Origin: an uncultured bacterium
Lineage (GTDB): Bacteria > Bacillota > Clostridia > Lachnospirales > Anaerotignaceae
Direction of reading: 5' to 3'
NCBI GenBank assembly: GCA_905214825.1
Contig: CAJMNV010000085.1
Location: forward strand, 1 to 8,569
DNA length: 8,569 nt
Made by a program: the position numbers and the translations under genes. The notes beneath the pieces were generated by a model. It saw only the letters and a program-made list of their open reading frames with translations. It made no database searches and was not told the DNA's origin. Position 1 is the first letter of the stretch. Each line of letters starts with the position of its first letter. Positions 1 to 6,086 of the stretch are shown here, piece by piece.

Positions 1-524
1 CCACCATTTTTCAATGTTACCACTTTGTTTACACTATCCCAAACCACTTCTTTGCCCATCAATTCGCCAACTGCACGCAATGGCAAATATGTGCTGCCGT
101 TGTACAATACAGGATAAATTCTTTCCCCTTTAACAGAATAGAATGTTTTTTCTACACCGTCTACTTTGATTTTAAAATCAGAGCGTTCTGATACATCAAT
201 ACTTTGTACACCAACATTTGGGTTATCTGTATTTGCAGATGTAGATGTTCTGCTACCGCTGATGTCAATGGTTTTTGTGGTTTTGTTCCAGTTTACATTT
301 TTACCCATCAATTCGCCTACTGCACGCAATGGTAAATATGTACTTCCATTATATAATATTGGATAAGCAGCTTGACCACTTGCTGTTTTAAAATCTGTAT
401 CTTTTCCATCTACCACAATGGAAAAATCCGAACGTAATTGTGCAGGTGCTGCAAATGCAGGTACTGCCATTGTTGCCACCAATACAGCTGTTGCCATAAT
501 TGTCGTACATTTTTTCATTTTCAT
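1..524 (-). CDS. Secreted stalk-domain (copper amine oxidase N-terminal-like) protein, C-terminus cut by window edge
   Basis: The frame is open from the ATG at 524 to the window edge, giving 174 complete codons and no stop, so the C-terminus is missing. Residues 1-25 are a signal peptide: a short basic start (MKMKK), a hydrophobic core and an AFA cleavage site before AP. Two repeats of the stalk-domain family (Pfam copper amine oxidase N-terminal domain type) follow. The 19 residues LYNGSTYLPLRAVGELMGK occur identically at about 57-75 and 140-158, a period of 83 residues. Each repeat is followed by a strand such as VNWNKTTKTIDI or VVWDSVNKVVTL. This domain is common in exported and wall-associated proteins of Firmicutes and does not by itself imply copper or amine oxidase activity. 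A ribosome binding site AAAGGAAG lies nine or so bases before the ATG. The full protein may carry further repeats or a catalytic domain to the left. The domain call is firm; the role is unknown. Confidence 0.85.
   Translation of the reverse strand, partial: MKMKKCTTIMATAVLVATMAVPAFAAPAQLRSDFSIVVDGKDTDFKTASGQAAYPILYNGSTYLPLRAVGELMGKNVNWNKTTKTIDISGSRTSTSANTDNPNVGVQSIDVSERSDFKIKVDGVEKTFYSVKGERIYPVLYNGSTYLPLRAVGELMGKEVVWDSVNKVVTLKNG
55..366 (-). repeat. Tandem 249-bp coding repeat in the stalk-domain gene
   Basis: A 63-bp block at 304-366 recurs at 55-117, exactly 249 bp (83 codons) apart, with roughly ten differences that are mostly synonymous. Protein identity is higher than DNA identity, which points to an old duplication under purifying selection rather than a recent copy. 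The blocks encode the conserved core of each stalk repeat. Confidence 0.8.
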
Positions 525-607
525 CACACATCTTCCTTTCTAAATGTTTTTAAATTTTTCATTTTTTACAATAAATCTATAATCATTTTTCATTTCTTTA
601 TTGTTTT

Positions 608-637
608 ATTATAACATGCACTGGTTCAAATTTCCAG
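608..637 (-). promoter_or_regulatory. Putative promoter of the stalk-domain gene, extended -10 type
   Basis: On the minus strand TGTTATAAT (616 down to 608) is an extended -10 box with a perfect TATAAT. The -35 region at 17 bp spacing is only TGGAAA, a weak match. The predicted leader is about 75 nt. A 5-bp inverted repeat, ACTGG-N9-CCAGT at 620-638, covers the -35 area and could be a regulator site. The promoter is inferred from motif and position only. Confidence 0.5.
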
Positions 638-670
638 TTTGTTACACAATCTTAATAAACTTAATAATTT

Positions 671-710
671 CCTAAAAAATATCCCCAAATGGTTTCATAT
701 GGGGATATTT
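671..710 (-). terminator. Intrinsic terminator of glnS
   Basis: Perfect 11-bp arms AAATATCCCCA (677-687) and TGGGGATATTT (700-710) enclose a 12-nt loop. In the minus-strand transcript the hairpin continues into a run of U (ATTTTTTAGG on 680-671). It lies about 10 bp after the glnS stop codon and before the promoter of the stalk-domain gene, so the two minus-strand genes are separate transcription units. Confidence 0.85.
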
Positions 711-718
711 CATTATTT

Positions 719-2398
719 TTATTTTAATTTAAAAGAGCTTTTCAACGGTACAATACGGTTAAATATCAAACGTTCTGGTGTTGTGTCTTTGGTATCTACG
801 ATATAATAGCCATTTCTCATAAATTGGAAACGGTCGCCTTTTTCTGCATGTGCAATACTTGCTTCAATCACCACATCTTCTTTTACTTCTAAAGAATTGG
901 GATTCATCATCATATCACCATTGGGATCATCAGGATTATCCAACATCATATAATCATATAATCTTGCAGTTGCTTTTACATTTTTTGCTGCACTTACCCA
1001 ATGCAATGTTCCTTTGACTTTTCTGCCTTCAAAACCACTGCCGCTTTTTGTTTCTGGGTCATATGTGCAATGCACTTGTGTCACATTACCATTCTCATCT
1101 TTGATGACATCTGTGCAAGTCACAAAATATGCCCCTTTCAAACGCACTTCTTTTCCGGGTGCCAAACGGAAGAATTTTTTTACAGGTTCTTCCATAAAAT
1201 CTTCACGTTCGATATAAAGCTCTCTGGTAAATGGCACACGACGGCTACCCATTTCTGGATTTTCTGGATTATTTTCCAATTCCATCATTTCCACTTGCCC
1301 TTCTGGATAATTGGTAATCACCAATTTCAAAGGGTCTAATATTGCCATCACAACGGGGGCTTTTGCCTTCAAATCATCACGAATACAGTAATCCAACAAA
1401 CCACTGTCCACCACACTGTTTGCTTTTGCCACACCAATTCTTTCGCAGAAATCACGAATGGCTGCTGGGGTATATCCTCTGCGACGCAATCCACTGATGG
1501 TTGGCATACGAGGGTCGTCCCAGCCATCTACCAAACCGTCTTCTACCAAAGCACGCAATTTTCTTTTACTCATCACGGTATTTGTCATACCCAAGCGTGC
1601 AAATTCAATCTGTCTGGGTGGGTGGTCAGTATATCCGGCCTCTCTGACTACCCATTCATACAATGGACGATGGTCTTCAAATTCCATCGTACAAATGGAA
1701 TGTGTAATCCCTTCAATGGCATCTTCCAATGGATGTGCAAAATCATACATAGGATAAATACACCATTGTGTGCCTGTATTGTGGTGTTCTGCATGAGAAA
1801 TACGATACAATACAGGGTCTCTCATATTGATATTGGGAGAAGCCATATCAATCTTTGCACGCAATGTGCGAGAACCATCTGGAAATTCACCCGCTTTCAT
1901 ACGTGCAAACAAATCCAGATTTTCTTCCACACTACGGTTACGATACGGGCTTTCCTTCCCTGGTGAACTAAGTGTGCCTCTATATTCTCTCATTTGTTCT
2001 GCATTCAAATCACAAACAAACGCTTTGCCTTCTTTGATGAGTTTCAAAGCCACTTCATAATATGTTTGGAAATAAGATGACGCATAATACAATCTGTCTT
2101 CCCAATCAAATCCCAACCATTTCACATCTTCTTTGATAGACTCTACATATTCCACATCTTCTTTTGTGGGATTTGTGTCGTCAAAACGCAAATTACATTT
2201 TCCACCATATAATTTTGCCAAACCAAAATTCAAGCATATCGATTTTGCATGTCCAATATGCAAATATCCGTTTGGTTCTGGTGGAAAACGGGTGTGTATT
2301 TTTTGCAGTTCTCCTTCCAAATCAGCTTGTACATAACTATGTATAAAATTACCTGTTGTACCCAAACCGCTGTTTTCTATTGTTTTATCTTCTGCCAT
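719..2398 (-). CDS. glnS: Glutaminyl-tRNA synthetase
   Basis: Class Ic aminoacyl-tRNA synthetase that charges tRNA-Gln with glutamine using ATP in the cytoplasm. The 559 residues are close to the usual bacterial length of about 550. The family signature PPEPNGYLHIGHAKS is at about 39-53 with HIGH at 47-50. PPEPNG is typical of GlnRS rather than bacterial GluRS. VMSKRKL at about 275-281 is the KMSKS-like loop, and CIYPMYDF followed by EGITHS is the amino-acid pocket region. WDDPRMPTISGLRRRGY follows, and the C-terminal half is the beta-barrel anticodon-binding region, including KGTLHWVSA. The sequence tracks the E. coli enzyme through its whole length, so it looks intact. AGGAGGGG sits 8-10 bases before the ATG. 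The leader is only about 40 nt, too short for a T-box. Many Firmicutes make Gln-tRNA by GatCAB instead; whether this genome also has that route cannot be seen here. Confidence 0.97.
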   Translation of the reverse strand: MAEDKTIENSGLGTTGNFIHSYVQADLEGELQKIHTRFPPEPNGYLHIGHAKSICLNFGLAKLYGGKCNLRFDDTNPTKEDVEYVESIKEDVKWLGFDWEDRLYYASSYFQTYYEVALKLIKEGKAFVCDLNAEQMREYRGTLSSPGKESPYRNRSVEENLDLFARMKAGEFPDGSRTLRAKIDMASPNINMRDPVLYRISHAEHHNTGTQWCIYPMYDFAHPLEDAIEGITHSICTMEFEDHRPLYEWVVREAGYTDHPPRQIEFARLGMTNTVMSKRKLRALVEDGLVDGWDDPRMPTISGLRRRGYTPAAIRDFCERIGVAKANSVVDSGLLDYCIRDDLKAKAPVVMAILDPLKLVITNYPEGQVEMMELENNPENPEMGSRRVPFTRELYIEREDFMEEPVKKFFRLAPGKEVRLKGAYFVTCTDVIKDENGNVTQVHCTYDPETKSGSGFEGRKVKGTLHWVSAAKNVKATARLYDYMMLDNPDDPNGDMMMNPNSLEVKEDVVIEASIAHAEKGDRFQFMRNGYYIVDTKDTTPERLIFNRIVPLKSSFKLK

Positions 2399-2425
2399 GG
2401 GACTGTTCCCCTCCTATAATAACTT

Positions 2426-2455
2426 TTGACATTGATTTTTATATTTCATTATAAT
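2426..2455 (+). promoter_or_regulatory. Consensus sigma-A-like promoter facing the DUF5721-like gene
   Basis: Perfect TTGACA (2426-2431) and perfect TATAAT (2450-2455) are separated by 18 bp on the plus strand. It would start transcription near 2462 and give a leader of about 140 nt before the next gene. It shares its -10 DNA with the glnS promoter. In AT-rich DNA chance matches occur, but both boxes at full consensus are rarer. Activity is inferred. Confidence 0.45.
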
Positions 2456-2477
2456 ATAGCATACCCACAAACGCAAT
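2448..2477 (-). promoter_or_regulatory. Putative glnS promoter
   Basis: On the minus strand the -35 is TTGCGT (2477-2472) and the -10 is a perfect TATAAT (2453-2448), with an 18-bp spacer. The predicted start is near 2441, giving a leader of about 40 nt that holds the AGGAGGGG site. Its -10 overlaps that of a plus-strand promoter through the palindrome ATTATAAT at 2448-2455. Confidence 0.6.
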
Positions 2478-2542
2478 AAAAATACATCATTTTCCTTTTT
2501 TCAAAATTTTTTGTATCGTTGTATCACCAAAACCAATCCGCA

Positions 2543-2571
2543 TTGTCAAACCTCAAAAACCATTGTATAAT
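2543..2571 (+). promoter_or_regulatory. Proximal promoter of the DUF5721-like gene
   Basis: TTGTCA (2543-2548), a 17-bp spacer and a perfect TATAAT (2566-2571) lie just upstream of the AAAGGAGG ribosome binding site (2586-2593) and the ATG at 2601. The leader would be only about 23 nt. This is the best-placed promoter for the gene. Confidence 0.7.
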
Positions 2572-2600
2572 ATATTCCATAATCAAAAGGAGGAAACACC

Positions 2601-3056
2601 ATGTTTGCATTTACCATACCCGATACCAAAACATTTATGTCTTTGTTACTCAAAAACACAACATTTGACGATTTTTGTTTGCGTCAATGTGAAATTTCTG
2701 CCGCTACCCATATTTCCATAGACGGTAAAAGAGATATGGATTATTATGACGAAAACCAAACAGAACCCTATTGCAGTTGGGCAGAAATCAAACCGCTTGT
2801 ATTTCAAGGTGTAAAGGGCAAAAAAACACCAAAACAAATGAAATTGGTGTTATCTCGTCCCCAATCCGATATAGCACAATATCCTAATGCTTCTGCATTG
2901 TTTTGGAATATATTGTTTCGAGAAAACACATTGCTTTGCACACTTTCCATCGCACAACAATCCTTTTCTTTGGACAAAACCGATGAAAGCCAATGGGAAG
3001 CATGGGTATCAAATTTTTGCACCACACATAACATTACCATACAACAAGAATATTAA
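2601..3056 (+). CDS. DUF5721-like cytoplasmic protein of unknown function
   Basis: The 151-residue protein begins MFAFTIPDTKTFMSLLL and has no signal peptide or membrane segment, so it is probably cytoplasmic. Its sequence resembles the small DUF5721 family of Lachnospiraceae and relatives. Recognisable parts are the N-terminal F-x-I-x-D-x-K-x-FM-x-LL block, a central WAEIKPLVFQGVKGKKTP segment (about 60-77) that is rich in charged residues, and a C-terminal block with LCTLSIAQQSFSLDKT. I recognise no catalytic motif and can assign no function. It has its own promoter and an excellent ribosome binding site, AAAGGAGG, seven bases before the ATG, so it is a real gene. It precedes htpG on the same strand, but a CIRCE hairpin with a T run and a separate promoter divide the two, so a shared role with Hsp90 is not implied. 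The family call is from memory of the sequence pattern and needs a profile search. Confidence 0.75.
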   Translation: MFAFTIPDTKTFMSLLLKNTTFDDFCLRQCEISAATHISIDGKRDMDYYDENQTEPYCSWAEIKPLVFQGVKGKKTPKQMKLVLSRPQSDIAQYPNASALFWNILFRENTLLCTLSIAQQSFSLDKTDESQWEAWVSNFCTTHNITIQQEY

Positions 3057-3062
3057 AATTTG

Positions 3063-3089
3063 TTAGCACTCATTTCTTATGAGTGCTAA
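3063..3089 (+). promoter_or_regulatory. CIRCE element, HrcA repressor operator of htpG
   Basis: TTAGCACTC (3063-3071), nine bases, then GAGTGCTAA (3081-3089) match the CIRCE consensus at all 18 arm positions and in spacer length. HrcA binds this element to repress class I heat-shock genes, classically groESL and hrcA-grpE-dnaK. Here it stands in front of htpG. It ends 7 bp before the -35 box, at about -42 to -68 from the predicted start. Many CIRCE sites instead overlap the promoter or lie in the leader. Confidence 0.93.
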
Positions 3090-3096
3090 TTTTTTC
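3063..3096 (+). terminator. Possible intrinsic terminator of the DUF5721-like gene formed by CIRCE
   Basis: As RNA, the CIRCE arms form a 9-bp hairpin with a 9-nt loop, extended by a G-U pair. It begins 6 nt after the TAA stop and is followed at once by seven U (3090 to 3095 region, then C). This has the form of a rho-independent terminator. The stem is only moderately GC-rich, so termination may be partial. Confidence 0.55.
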
Positions 3097-3124
3097 TTGA
3101 CTTTTTGTTTTCCCGTGCTACAAT
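3097..3124 (+). promoter_or_regulatory. htpG promoter
   Basis: TTGACT (3097-3102), a 16-bp spacer and TACAAT (3119-3124) preceded by TGC form a sigma-A-like promoter with an extended -10. The predicted start is near 3131, giving a leader of about 54 nt that holds the TAGGAGG ribosome binding site (3169-3175). I found no convincing second promoter upstream of the CIRCE element. Confidence 0.75.
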
Positions 3125-3184
3125 AATGCTTATAAAGTAACACAATCATGGCATATGTCCATATCGAATAGGAGGCAAACAAAC

Positions 3185-5182
3185 ATGAAAGAAACAGGTA
3201 ATCTTTCTATCAATAGCGAAAATTTCTTACCCATTATCAAAAAATGGCTTTACACAGACAAAGACATATTCATCCGTGAATTGGTGTCAAATGCTTGTGA
3301 CGCTGTCACAAAATTAAAAAAACTCATGCTTATGGGAGAAGCTGACCACATTCCTGCCGATGAACCGTTTTCTGTTCATGTTGTTTTGGACAAAAAACAA
3401 AAACAACTGCAAATCATAGACAACGGCATCGGCATGACAGATGCAGAAATCAAAAAATATATCAATCAAATTGCATTTTCTGGTGCAACAGACTTTTTGG
3501 CAAAATATGAAGAAAAAGCAGAAGGTGATAACGAAATCATTGGGCATTTTGGTCTTGGTTTTTATTCTGCATTTATGGTTGCAAACAAAGTGGAAATTGA
3601 CACACTTTCTTATCGTGAACAAGCACAACCTGCAAAATGGAGCTGTGCTGATGGCATAGACTATGAGATGGAAGCAGGCACACGCACACAACGTGGTACC
3701 ACAATCACACTGTTTTTGAGTCAAGATGGTGAAGAATTTTTGGACGAAACCAAATTATACGATGCTTTGCATAAATACTGTGCATTCATGCCTGTCCCTA
3801 TTTATGTAGATATCATAGAAGAAACAGAACAAACAGAACAAAAAACAGACAACACCATTCATGTTTCCGAAGAGGAAGCAAAAACACTCACAAAAGAAGA
3901 AATACTGGAAAAAGCAAATCAACAACCAAAAGAACCAGAAGAACCCAAACCTTTGAACGACCCTTCTCCTTTGTGGCTCAAACAACCAAAAGACTGCACA
4001 GACGAAGAATATAAAGCATTTTATCACAAAGTATTTTTTGATATGAATGACCCATTATTCTGGATACATTTGAACATGGATTATCCATTCCGTCTGAAAG
4101 GTATTTTGTATTTCCCCAAACTGGTGGAACAAATGGACATTGTGGAAGGGCAAATCAAACTGTATTCCAATCAGGTATACATTGCCGACAACATCAAAGA
4201 AGTTGTACCCGAATTTTTGCTTTTGCTCAAAGGTGTGCTGGACTGCCCCGATATGCCTTTGAATGTTTCCAGAAGTGCATTGCAAAACGATGGTTATGTG
4301 GAAAAAATGAACAGCTATATCACCAAAAAAGTTGCAGACAAATTAAATCAACTGTTCAAAGCAGATAGAACTGCTTACGAAGGATTCTGGGACGATATTG
4401 GTATGTTCTTCAAATACGGCTGTATGCGTGAAGAAAAACTATATGACAAAATCAAAGATGCACTGCTTTTGAAAACCACAGACGGCGTTTACGAAACCGT
4501 ACAAGAATATTTGGACAAAAACAAAGAAAAACACGAAAACAAAATTTTCTTTGTCACCGATGAAGCACAACAAGCACAATATATTCGTATGTTCCAAGAA
4601 CAAGGGCTGGAAGCTGCTATATTAGCAACCCCCGTAGATAAGCCTTTTGTTTCTTTCTTGGAATACAAAAATTCTGGTGTCAAAGTACAAAGAATTGATG
4701 CAGACATCACAGACACACTGCAACAAAAATCCGACACAGAACAAAGTGAAGCACAAAAACAAGCACAAGCATACACCAATACACAAATGGAAAATCTGTT
4801 CCGTCAAGTATTGGGCAATGAAAACCTAAAAGTTAAAGCAGAAAATCTGAAGTCCACACAAACAACAGCAATGATACTGTTGAGCGAAGAAAGCCGTCGT
4901 ATGATGGAAATGATGGAAGCATATGGCAACAACGAAATGTACAAAGCCATGTTCGCACAAGTCAAACCAGACGAAACATTGGTATTGAACAAAAACAACA
5001 CATTGATACAATACCTCATCAAACAGGCAGAAGACTCTGCACAAAATGAAAACTTGGATATGATTTGTCACCAAGTATATGATTTGGCATTGATGAGCCA
5101 TAGAAGCTTAAACAGCGAAGAAATGACTGCTTTCTTAGACAGAAGCAATCGCATATTGGAAAAATTGGCAAACAACCAATAA
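3185..5182 (+). CDS. htpG: Molecular chaperone HtpG (bacterial Hsp90)
   Basis: ATP-dependent dimeric cytosolic chaperone of the Hsp90 family, 665 residues from the chosen start. The N-terminal GHKL ATPase domain shows IRELVSNACDA (about 29-39, with E31 as the expected catalytic glutamate and N35), DNGIGMT (78-84) and the lid glycine motif GHFGLGF (119-125). The middle domain has LNVSRSAL with R363, the arginine that contacts the ATP gamma-phosphate in this family. The C-terminal third matches the dimerisation region. It is somewhat longer than E. coli HtpG (624), largely through an acidic, Glu/Lys/Pro-rich linker at about 207-265. An in-frame ATG at 3155 would add ten residues, but TAGGAGG at 3169-3175 fits only the ATG at 3185, where MKETGNLSI also matches the usual family start. 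Control is probably by HrcA through the CIRCE element upstream. All motifs are intact. Confidence 0.97.
   Translation: MKETGNLSINSENFLPIIKKWLYTDKDIFIRELVSNACDAVTKLKKLMLMGEADHIPADEPFSVHVVLDKKQKQLQIIDNGIGMTDAEIKKYINQIAFSGATDFLAKYEEKAEGDNEIIGHFGLGFYSAFMVANKVEIDTLSYREQAQPAKWSCADGIDYEMEAGTRTQRGTTITLFLSQDGEEFLDETKLYDALHKYCAFMPVPIYVDIIEETEQTEQKTDNTIHVSEEEAKTLTKEEILEKANQQPKEPEEPKPLNDPSPLWLKQPKDCTDEEYKAFYHKVFFDMNDPLFWIHLNMDYPFRLKGILYFPKLVEQMDIVEGQIKLYSNQVYIADNIKEVVPEFLLLLKGVLDCPDMPLNVSRSALQNDGYVEKMNSYITKKVADKLNQLFKADRTAYEGFWDDIGMFFKYGCMREEKLYDKIKDALLLKTTDGVYETVQEYLDKNKEKHENKIFFVTDEAQQAQYIRMFQEQGLEAAILATPVDKPFVSFLEYKNSGVKVQRIDADITDTLQQKSDTEQSEAQKQAQAYTNTQMENLFRQVLGNENLKVKAENLKSTQTTAMILLSEESRRMMEMMEAYGNNEMYKAMFAQVKPDETLVLNKNNTLIQYLIKQAEDSAQNENLDMICHQVYDLALMSHRSLNSEEMTAFLDRSNRILEKLANNQ
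3820..3852 (+). repeat. Short tandem repeat in the htpG charged linker
   Basis: The unit ACAGAACAA occurs twice in a row and is followed by a degenerate third copy, encoding ETEQTEQKTD. It lies in the flexible acidic linker between the ATPase and middle domains, where length changes of whole codons would be tolerated. Confidence 0.55.
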
Positions 5183-5198
5183 TCTGACTTTTCTACCC

Positions 5199-5246
5199 AA
5201 AATAAAAAGGAGAATACCTTTTTCAAAGTATTCTCCTTTTATTTTT
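5199..5246. terminator. Bidirectional intrinsic terminator between htpG and the LCP-udk operon
   Basis: A 13-bp stem, AAAAGGAGAATAC (5205-5217) with its complement at 5228-5240, encloses a 10-nt loop. Flanking A and T runs provide a U tract in either direction: TTTTATTTTT at 5237-5246 for htpG, and TTTTTATTTT on the minus strand for the convergent operon. It starts about 16 bp after the htpG stop. Its right flank touches the stop codon of the small membrane protein gene (5245-5247), so both convergent units end in under 65 bp. Confidence 0.85.
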
Positions 5247-5427
5247 AGAATTTATCTTTTTTATCTGGCACCAATAACAACCATAGGAAATACAATATGG
5301 TAAATACCACCACAAAACCCACAAATTTTGCAATACTTACCCCCTGATATATAAATATCAAATTATACATCATACTGAAACAAAGCCCAGAAACAAAAGC
5401 CTTTCTCAGTTTTTCTTTCCAATCCAT
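5245..5427 (-). CDS. Small two-helix membrane protein, unknown function
   Basis: The 60-residue protein begins MDWKEKLRKAF and has two hydrophobic stretches, at about 11-28 and 33-53, and a charged end, PDKKDKF. Basic residues before the first helix and charged residues at the C-terminus suggest a hairpin with both ends in the cytoplasm. It is convincing as a gene because AAAAGGAG precedes the ATG by about seven bases, the frame fills the space between udk and the terminator, and the start lies only 15 bp after the udk stop. It is the last gene of the LCP-LCP-udk operon. I do not recognise the family. A role at the membrane with the LCP enzymes is possible but unsupported beyond position. No toxin, holin or transporter motif is evident. 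Confidence 0.75.
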   Translation of the reverse strand: MDWKEKLRKAFVSGLCFSMMYNLIFIYQGVSIAKFVGFVVVFTILYFLWLLLVPDKKDKF

Positions 5428-5442
5428 ATGCCCTCTCCTTTT

Positions 5443-6072
5443 TTATATGCCTGTCCCCTGCACATGACTGTAAATGCGTTGTATCATCATATCCAAAGCC
5501 ACAACATTATTCCCACCTTCTAATACAATAATATCAGAAGCCCTTTTGCTTGGCTCTACAAATTGCTCATGCATCGGTTTTACTGTTGTCAAATATTGAT
5601 TGACAACAGAATCCAGACTTCTACCTCTTTCTTTTACATCACGCAGTATTCTGCGTAATATTCTCACATCGGCATCTGTGTCCACAAACACTTTAATATC
5701 CATCAAATCTCGCAAATATGGATTTTCAAATATCAAAATCCCCTCAATAATCATCACTTTTGTGGGGTATATAGTAACCGTTTCATCAGAACGATTATGC
5801 TGTGTAAAATCATACATAGGACATTCCACACATTTTCCCTCACGCAGTGCTTTGATATGTGCAATCATCAAATCTGTATCAAAAGCATCTGGGTGGTCAT
5901 AATTCAAAAGACACCGTTCTTCATATGTCATATCATCATGACGCTTATAATAATTGTCATGATAAATCACTGTCACATCATCACCAAATCGTTCTTTCAG
6001 CCGATTGGTCAAAGTAGTTTTTCCGCTTCCTGTACCACCAGCAATACCAATTACCATAATATCGTTCATCAT
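5443..6072 (-). CDS. udk: Uridine kinase (uridine/cytidine kinase)
   Basis: Phosphorylates uridine and cytidine to UMP and CMP in pyrimidine salvage, in the cytoplasm. The 209 residues match the usual length of about 210 and follow the Bacillus Udk pattern throughout. The P-loop GGTGSGKT is at 12-19, HDNYYK at 38-43, NYDHPDAFD at 57-65 and YDFTQHNR at 87-94, in the nucleoside-binding region. IIEGILIFEN (108-117), DTDADVRILRRILRD (131-145) with the ERGR lid at 148-151, and QFVEPSKR at 170-177 follow. The longest frame begins at 6090, overlapping the LCP2 stop as ATGA. However, GAGGAGGAG (6088-6080) lies seven bases before the ATG at 6072 and the family start fits there. The ribosome binding site overlaps the end of LCP2, so translation is probably coupled. 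The gene looks intact. Confidence 0.95.
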   Translation of the reverse strand: MMNDIMVIGIAGGTGSGKTTLTNRLKERFGDDVTVIYHDNYYKRHDDMTYEERCLLNYDHPDAFDTDLMIAHIKALREGKCVECPMYDFTQHNRSDETVTIYPTKVMIIEGILIFENPYLRDLMDIKVFVDTDADVRILRRILRDVKERGRSLDSVVNQYLTTVKPMHEQFVEPSKRASDIIVLEGGNNVVALDMMIQRIYSHVQGTGI

Positions 6073-6086
6073 ATTGCTTCTCCTCC

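Noticed and set aside
2399..2470. T-box riboswitch in front of glnS
   Set aside because: The predicted leader is about 40 nt and has no conserved T-box sequence or terminator/antiterminator pair.
3155..3184. Upstream in-frame ATG giving HtpG ten extra residues
   Set aside because: The ribosome binding site TAGGAGG lies inside this extension and is spaced for the ATG at 3185, where the usual family N-terminus begins.
3314..3724. Minus-strand 136-codon Cys/Phe-rich open frame inside htpG
   Set aside because: It is a shadow of AT-rich htpG codons; its composition is typical of antisense frames and no family resemblance is seen.
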